Below are positions 55,749 through 64,000 of a stretch of 64,000 nt of DNA, piece after piece; the first letter of the stretch is position 1, and each line of letters opens with the position of its first letter. Both the position numbers and the translations under genes were made by a program. The notes under the pieces were generated by a model. The model had not been told where the DNA came from. It saw only the letters and a list, made by a program, of their open reading frames with translations, and ran no database searches. Source of the DNA: Tiliqua scincoides (taxonomy: Eukaryota > Chordata > Lepidosauria > Squamata > Scincidae); contig NC_089822.1 in assembly GCF_035046505.1 (NCBI RefSeq), positions 82,133,659 to 82,197,658 on the forward strand, given 5' to 3'.

Positions 55749-55894
55749 GTGTTACCCTGCACATGCCTGATCTCATCTGATCTTGGAAGCTAAGCAGGGT
55801 CAGGCCTGGTTAGTACTTGGATGGGAGACCGCTTGGGAATACCCGGTGCTGTAGGCTTATACCATAGTCTTTCGAGACTGAAGGTTGCCAACCA
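55749..55894 (+). mobile_element. 5S rRNA-derived SINE, plus strand
   Basis: The 5S-like part (about 55,751-55,857) keeps GAAGCTAAGCAGGGTC (A-box region), GGCCTGGTTAGTACTTGGAT and GGGAGACCGC (C-box region), ending GTGCTGTAGGCTT. It is followed by ATACCATAGTCTTTCGAGAC and TGAAGGTTGCCAACC. The tail differs by one base in ~34 from the LINE end at 49,278-49,311. The first ~12 bases of 5S are missing, and internal changes exclude a functional 5S gene. Confidence 0.92.
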
Positions 55895-56091
55895 TACTGC
55901 TTTGATGGCTTTTCTTATAAGATCCTGGGAATTGTAGTTTGTGGAAGGCTCTAAGAAGTTTATGCAATGATGGTGACTGATCCTTCAGGTCCAATGTTGG
56001 CTGATGAAACCCAGGCCAGCAGCATGACAGCAGCAAGTGGCCTGATGGCATGCCTCAGTTCCCAGAGGCCTAGAGAAAGGCCACACTTTTA

Positions 56092-56270
56092 GGGCGCAAT
56101 CCTAACCCACTTTCCAGCACCGACATAAGGGCAATGCAGCTCCTAGGTAAGGAAACAAACATTCCCTTCTCTTGAGGAGGCCTCCATGAGTGCCCCTCAA
56201 CTGCAGGATGCAGCACACGTCCCACTGGCACAGTTATGCTAGTGCTGAAAAGTTGGTTAGAATTTGGGCC
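56092..56270. mobile_element. Short TIR element, TNA-target family
   Basis: It starts GGGCGCAATCCTAACC after TTA (56,089-56,091) and ends GGTTAGAATTTGGGCC. The interior has CACCGACATAAGGGCAATGC and CTTGAGGAGGCCTCCATGAG. The right triplet is TCT, so the duplication has decayed or the end is shifted. Confidence 0.7.
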
Positions 56271-56274
56271 TCTA

Positions 56275-59620
<3,346 letters not shown>

Positions 59621-59780
59621 CCTTCATAGAACTCACTCAGAAGAGATACATTATATACCTTGGGAGTGTTGAAAGTGTTTTTGTGCTCAGGCAACAAAAG
59701 TTGAATCCCTTGTTTGCCTCAAATAATACGTTTGAAAAATTCCTGATATTTAACTGTTTGTTTGAAACGTAGACAAAGTG

Positions 59781-59926
59781 AACATAAGAACATAAGAACA
59801 GCCCCACTGGATCAGGCCATAGGCCCATCTAGTCCAGCTTCCTGTATCTCACAGCAGCCCACCAAATGCCCCAGGGAGCACACCAGATAACAAGAAACCT
59901 CATCCTGGTGCCCTCCCTTGCATCAA
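59781..59926 (-). mobile_element. CR1 3' UTR fragment, minus strand, young
   Basis: The sequence is nearly identical to 14,461-14,600 of the large CR1: AACATAAGAACATAAGAACA, GCCCCACTGGATCAGGCCAT, CAGCCCACCAAATGCCCCAG. Only the last ~145 bp inserted. AAGTG occurs at both borders (59,776-59,780 and near 59,926) and could be a short duplication. Confidence 0.92.
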
Positions 59927-60581
59927 GTGCCTTGCTTGTTGTTTTTCTAAAAAATAAAACTTGTTAAAATTGCCCTGTTATCATTTCTTAGAGTCCTGCT
60001 CTTACTTTCCCTGATTGGAAGGTCTCCTGCAGGCCAAAGGGGTTCCACTTGGGAGCCTAACATGACTCTTGGCTCCTCACTGAGATCTTTGATGGGGGGG
60101 GGAGGGTCTTCTTTGTCCAGTTTTCTAACTGAATGAGAAAGACTTAGGCTCTCTGCTTATTCCTCCTAGGTTGAAGCCTCTTGGCTCTTGTATCTCAATC
60201 AGTGTCCAAGTTGTGTTCCAGCATTCATCATTATGATACAGTGAGCCCTCAATTTAACAGACCTCAATGTCACAGACTTCAGAAGTCTATTTCACAGACA
60301 TCAGAAGTGGACATGTTCTGCTGGAAGGAATCATAACTTGTGAACTAATGCATTAGCCTCATTCAGTGAAGGCCCCAACACATCAGAACAGGTTGGGAAG
60401 GAAGAGCCAAAGTAGGAGCAATTTCTTTGAACTTGTGTATTCGAAGTGGAATTTTAAGGAACATTTTGTTCCCATTTGAAATTACCTACATCAGGATAGT
60501 TGCTTTTGATCTCTTCAGCCACATTGTGTGAACCACGTGCAAGTCACATGATATGGATCATTTCTGGATAAAGAAGTTTAA
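59927..60581. other. Unassigned DNA, possible lone Tigger-like end
   Basis: ACAGTGAGCCCTCAATTTAA at about 60,238 resembles a Tigger-type terminal repeat. No matching right end is evident. Otherwise nothing recognisable. Confidence 0.35.
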
Positions 60582-61003
60582 GGGCCCAATCCTATTCAGT
60601 GTGCACTGGCTCACTGTGTAATGCATGTTGGCAGCCCTCCATGGAGTGCCAGATCTAGCCCAGTGCTGGGCTAGCGCTGCTGGAGCACCAGAGCTCCACC
60701 GCTTGGCTACTACTCAGACTGCCGGGCAGTGGAGAGGTAGATAGGTGCATGGGGGGAGGGTGGGGAGAGGGTAGGAGAAGGCGTACTGGGGAAGGGAGCG
60801 GGACGGCATGGAGGCGGGACCAGTGGAGCTTTGCCCCACCAGATTCTGAGCCTCTGGGTTGGGCGTCCCGCCCTACATGGAGGCTCTTTATTCTACGGCA
60901 ACCTTTGGGGACTAAAGTTCCCTTCTTCTGAGGAGAAGTGGTGGCTGCCTGGAGTGTACTGGATGAAGTGGCAGCCATTTTTGGTCAGCTCAGGATTGGG
61001 CTA
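60582..61003. mobile_element. Long GC-rich TIR element
   Basis: It begins GGGCCCAATCCTATTC after TAA (60,579-60,581) and ends near TCAGGATTGGGC. The interior is GC-rich with AG-rich blocks. The right duplication is not preserved. Confidence 0.55.
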
Positions 61004-61023
61004 CCTGTCCCTTGGTTGCCTTA

Positions 61024-61219
61024 GGATGCAATCCTAACCCCTTATGTCAGTGCTTTCCAGCACTAAGGGCAATGCAGCTCTGAGGTAAGGGAAAAAACAT
61101 TCCCTTACTTTGAGGAGGACTCCGTGAGTGACACCCAGCTGCAGGATGCAGCACATGTCCCATTGGTACTGCTATGCCAGTGCTGAAAAGCACTGACATA
61201 AGGGGTTAGGATTGCGCCC
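61024..61219. mobile_element. Short TIR element with TTA duplication
   Basis: The ends GGATGCAATCC and GGATTGCGCCC (10 of 11 complementary) lie between TTA triplets at 61,021-61,023 and 61,220-61,222. Subterminal CTTATGTCAGTGCTTTCC and AAAGCACTGACATAAGG pair. It is nearly collinear with the copy at 4864-5062. Confidence 0.82.
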
Positions 61220-61479
61220 TTAGTCATGTATGGAGTGGTGTCTTACAAAGAGGAGGATGTTTCCCCCTTTTTACACCATCCGACCAGATTAGTTTCATAG
61301 AATCACCAAAGTGACACAATAGTGGAATTGTTTATTTTTTGTGGAGTTTCATAGGTCAGAATAAATACTTCTCTCTAGGCTTGTTGCATTCCAGAGTGCT
61401 AATAATATTACCTATAGCTTCCTTTTCTATCACTTTTTCATCTACTGAAACTCATATCATATTGTTGTCAACAATAGAT

Positions 61480-61737
61480 ATTATTATTATTATTTATTAA
61501 CTATTTTTATACCACTTTTCAACTAAAAGTTCACAAAGTGGTTTACAGAGAAAAATCCAATAACGAATGGCTCCCTGTCCCAAAAGGGCTCACAATGTAA
61601 AAAGATGAAAAAGAACACCAGCAGACAGTCACTAGAAAAGACACTGCTGAGGTGAGGTGGACTAGTTACTCTCCCCCTGCTAAAAAGAGAAGCACCCACT
61701 TGAAAAAGTGCCTCTTACCCAGTTAGCAGGGGTAGCA
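61480..61737 (-). repeat. L2-type 3' end repeat, minus strand
   Basis: Read on the minus strand: CTGCTAACTGGGTAAGAGGC, CTTTTTAGCAGGGGGAGAGT, TACATTGTGAGCCCTTTTGG, then GTAAACCACTTTGTGAACTT, AGTTGAAAAGTGGTATAAAA and (AAT)n. This is the common squamate L2-type 3' UTR arrangement. Confidence 0.75.
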
Positions 61738-62157
61738 TTATCTTTCCTAACACATCTTTGTAGCAAGCAGAGATGCAGTTTTTCCTTAGAGTTGATTCAT
61801 TTGGAATCGGGTGAGTAGTGTACTTCTCCAAGAAACATCTGAGGCTACCACTATTTAATTTCTTTAAGGGAATATTTGAAGTAACCATTATTATACAGAG
61901 ATCCTTACACAATTCTGACTAGATATCTGATGAACCTGCAGGTGAAGAAGAAGCTCTCTCAAAAAGGAGACATTGCCTGTTTTCAGTGAAGGCAAATCTT
62001 GCTAAACTCTTATGTTTACCTGTATCACAGTGTTGCTGAATATTAAAGCACTTTTGGGCTGACACCTTAAGGTCGCACAATTTATAAAGTAAAATGTTAC
62101 ACTACTGAAAATCTGCTGTTCAGGCTGCCTGCCTGCTCATCCTGCTATATGCTTGCA
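61738..62157. other. Unassigned DNA
   Basis: No recognised element or exon. Confidence 0.45.
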
Positions 62158-62159
62158 TG

Positions 62160-62695
62160 CTTATTTGTTGGTCTTGTTCAGTTGTTAAGCCATGTCCGAC
62201 TCTTTGTGACCCCATGGACCACAGCACGCCAGGCCCCCTTGTCTACCGCTAACTTCTGGAGTTCATCCAAGTTCATGTTCATTGCCTCCGTGACACTATC
62301 TAACCATCTCATCCTCTGCAGTCCCCTTCTCCTTTTTCCTTCAGTTTTCCCCAGCATCAGGGTCTTTTCTGAAGAGTCCTCCCTTGACCAAAGTATTTAA
62401 GCTTCAGTTTCAGCATCTGTCCTTCCAATGAACAGTCAAGGTTGATTTCCTTTAAGATTGACTGATTTGATCTCTCTGTAGTCCAGAGGACTCTCAAAAG
62501 TCTTCTGCAACACCATAATTCAAAAGCACCTATTCTTTGATGCTCAGTCCTCCTTATGGGCCAGCTCTCACAGCCGTATATTACTACTGGGTAAACCATA
62601 GCTTTGACTATACAAACTTTGTTGACAAAGTGATGTCTCGGCTTTTCATTAAGTCGTCAAGGCTTACCATAGCTTTCCTCTCAAGAAGCAAAGGT
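62160..62695 (-). mobile_element. BovB (RTE) LINE 3' fragment, minus strand
   Basis: On the minus strand, an 80-residue frame (62,357-62,599) reads VIYGCESWPIRRTEHQRIGA, ELWCCRRLLRVLW, RSNQSILKEI and LKLKLKYFGQG. These are the C-terminal RT-associated region of BovB elements. The plus strand contains CCATGTCCGACTCTTTGTGA CCCCATGGACC, the hallmark shared with ruminant BovB-derived repeats. The copy is 5'-truncated and frame-shifted after the ORF. BovB spread between squamates and ruminants by horizontal transfer and supplies the machinery for Sauria SINEs. Confidence 0.93.
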
Positions 62696-62751
62696 CCTAT
62701 AAAAGGGAAAAAAAAAAACATTTTTGCTTGGTGCCAGTGGTAAGAATGTAA

Positions 62752-62898
62752 GGGCCCAATCCTGTCCAACTTTCCAGTGCCCATGCAGCCACACTGCAGC
62801 CTTGAGGTAAAGGAACAAACATTCCCTTACCTTGAGGAGGCCTCTGACTGCTCCATTGGCATGGCTGCATCATCACCTTACTGGATAGGATTGGGCCC
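62752..62898. mobile_element. Short TIR element, TNA-target family
   Basis: The ends GGGCCCAATCC and GGATTGGGCCC are perfect inverted repeats. The flanks are TAA (62,749-62,751) and AAA (62,899-62,901), one base different. The interior retains CTTGAGGTAAAGGAACAAAC and CTTACCTTGAGGAGGCCTC. Confidence 0.75.
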
Positions 62899-62999
62899 AA
62901 AATGAAGTTAATAGGTAGAAGTGTTTTTTTGTTGGTTTTTTTTTTTTTGTTAAAAACATTAGAAACACAAAATGCTGCCATTTTGTGTTTAAAATATCT

Positions 63000-63235
63000 A
63001 AATAAAAGCACGTAACACCACATTTTGGTGTTTAAGATATTTTCCAGAAATTAAAATAGATTACTTTTTCAGTCAGAAATAATACTGTTACTGCATCTGC
63101 TGACACTCTGTTACCTACCTAGTACACTTTTAAAGTGTTTAAAATTAATAAAAAATGAGAACTTGGAATAAAAAACACATAACACCGCTTTCTGCCTTTC
63201 AAATCACAAGATCTGCAAAAAAATAAAACAATTTT
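63000..63235. repeat. Unclassified repeat, copy 2
   Basis: GTAACACCACATTTTGG, CTGCATCTGCTGACACTCTG, CCTACCTAGTACACTTTTAA and CATAACACCGCTTTCTGCC follow one another. The 'AACACC' segment appears twice about 170 bp apart, suggesting about one and a half units of a tandem repeat. It is shared with 53,345-53,550. Confidence 0.5.
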
Positions 63236-63444
63236 CAACACCCCTATTAGTAGTCATGGGGGGGGGTGTTTTCTGTTTCTGCAGTTTTCATATCGGTGGG
63301 GGGGGGGCCTGGAACATATCCCTCACAGATACAGGGGGATGCCTGTATATCCAGAGGAAGAAGACAAGATTATATAACACCAGTTGGTGGGTGCAAGATG
63401 GTGGTGCTACCTGGTCTGCCAGACCACTCTTGATTACTTTAAGG

Positions 63445-63862
63445 CAAGGCTTTTCAAACTGGGGCATCGCGACGCCCCAGCCTATGAGCCCTGGCCTCTG
63501 CCCCCTTAAGGGGCGGAGGCAGCCTGGAGGCAGGGAGGAGGCAGCGGCGCAATCCCCAGGATCGCACCACCCAGGGGGGCTGCAGGGGCTTGGGTGCACT
63601 TACCCTAGCCTCCTGCAGCCTCCCCAAGCTGCGGGGAGCCCGGCACGACCTGCAGCAGGGCTCCCCGCAGCAATGAAAGTAAATGCGGAGCGATCACGCT
63701 CCACTTCCGCTTTAGTGCAACCAAGCCCCTGCAGCCCCCCTGGGCGGCGTGATCCAGGGGATCGCGCCACTGCCTTCCCCCTGCCCACACTGCTTCCCCC
63801 CCACCCACCCACGCAAGTACTTAGTGGCTCTCAAACTCTCCCAGAGAGTTTGAGAACCACTG
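63445..63862. mobile_element. GC-rich hAT MITE with perfect TSD
   Basis: CAAGGCTTTTCAAACTGGGG at the left pairs with CAGTGGTTCTCAAACTCTCT read inward from the right. Perfect CTTTAAGG duplications lie at 63,437-63,444 and 63,863-63,870. The 418-bp interior is GC-rich, which explains the long fortuitous frames on both strands. Confidence 0.9.
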
Positions 63863-63870
63863 CTTTAAGG

Positions 63871-64000
63871 GTTTGGGAAAGTGAACACACATAGAATACA
63901 TATCCCCAAATAATTAACCCCAATCCCAGAAACACAGCTGGTGAAGATCCCCCAGCTTGCCATGCCCTGATCATTCCCTCAGAACATTCCCTCAGAGTCC
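63871..64000. other. Unassigned DNA at window end
   Basis: Nothing recognisable. A tandem CATTCCCTCAGA repeat (two units) lies at about 63,972-63,997. Confidence 0.5.

Noticed and set aside
55749-55857. A genuine 5S rRNA gene
   Set aside because: The 5' end is missing, several bases differ, and a SINE-type tail shared with another copy follows directly.
63256-63894. 212-residue plus-strand frame
   Set aside because: Most of it lies within a GC-rich hAT MITE with perfect target duplications. It is a composition artefact.

Overview
The window looks like a squamate reptile (lizard or snake) chromosome segment made mostly of non-coding and transposon-derived DNA. The evidence is its repeat content: young CR1 LINEs ending in the TTCTTATG octamer, a BovB LINE fragment, Sauria-type tRNA SINEs, 5S rRNA-derived SINEs, L2-type LINE tails, and many non-autonomous hAT, Tigger-like and short terminal-inverted-repeat (TIR) elements. 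No bacterial, plasmid or organellar features are visible. I found no intact cellular protein gene. The only host-type coding sequence is a decayed C2H2 zinc-finger exon at 58.5-59.6 kb.

Layout. 0-8.4 kb: an L2-like tail, a CR1 3' fragment with open reverse transcriptase (RT) frame, a Tigger-like MITE, two hAT copies, a short TIR element, a weak candidate solo LTR and an L2 LINE fragment. 8.4-14.4 kb: mostly unassigned DNA. 14.45-17.9 kb: the best-preserved mobile element, a 3.4-kb CR1 on the minus strand with a perfect 9-bp target-site duplication (TSD). It keeps the end of ORF1 and an endonuclease-RT ORF2 interrupted by one in-frame TAG. 18.7-28 kb: nested hAT elements, SINEs and short TIR repeats. 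28-37.8 kb: unassigned DNA, CR1 and L2 tails, a tRNA SINE with an L2-like end, and an AT-rich stretch that could be conserved non-coding DNA. 37.8-38.3 kb: a cluster of palindromic 90-bp elements. 38.3-58 kb: more hAT and TIR elements, a LINE C-terminus whose last ~34 bp are shared with the 5S SINEs, and single-copy stretches. 58.5-64 kb: the zinc-finger pseudogene, CR1, L2 and BovB fragments and GC-rich TIR elements.

Three patterns deserve most attention. (1) Short TIR elements of about 90 to 580 bp share an 11-bp terminus of the type GGGYGCAATCC and, where both ends survive, a 3-bp TNA target duplication (TTA, TGA or TCA). (2) The 5S-derived SINEs and a LINE 3' end share a ~34-bp terminus that can fold into a UUCG-loop hairpin, as expected of a SINE and its LINE partner. 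(3) One hAT family carries a variable number of tandem sites resembling ETS-CRE composite motifs. All family assignments come from reading the sequence and remembered family features; no database search was run.
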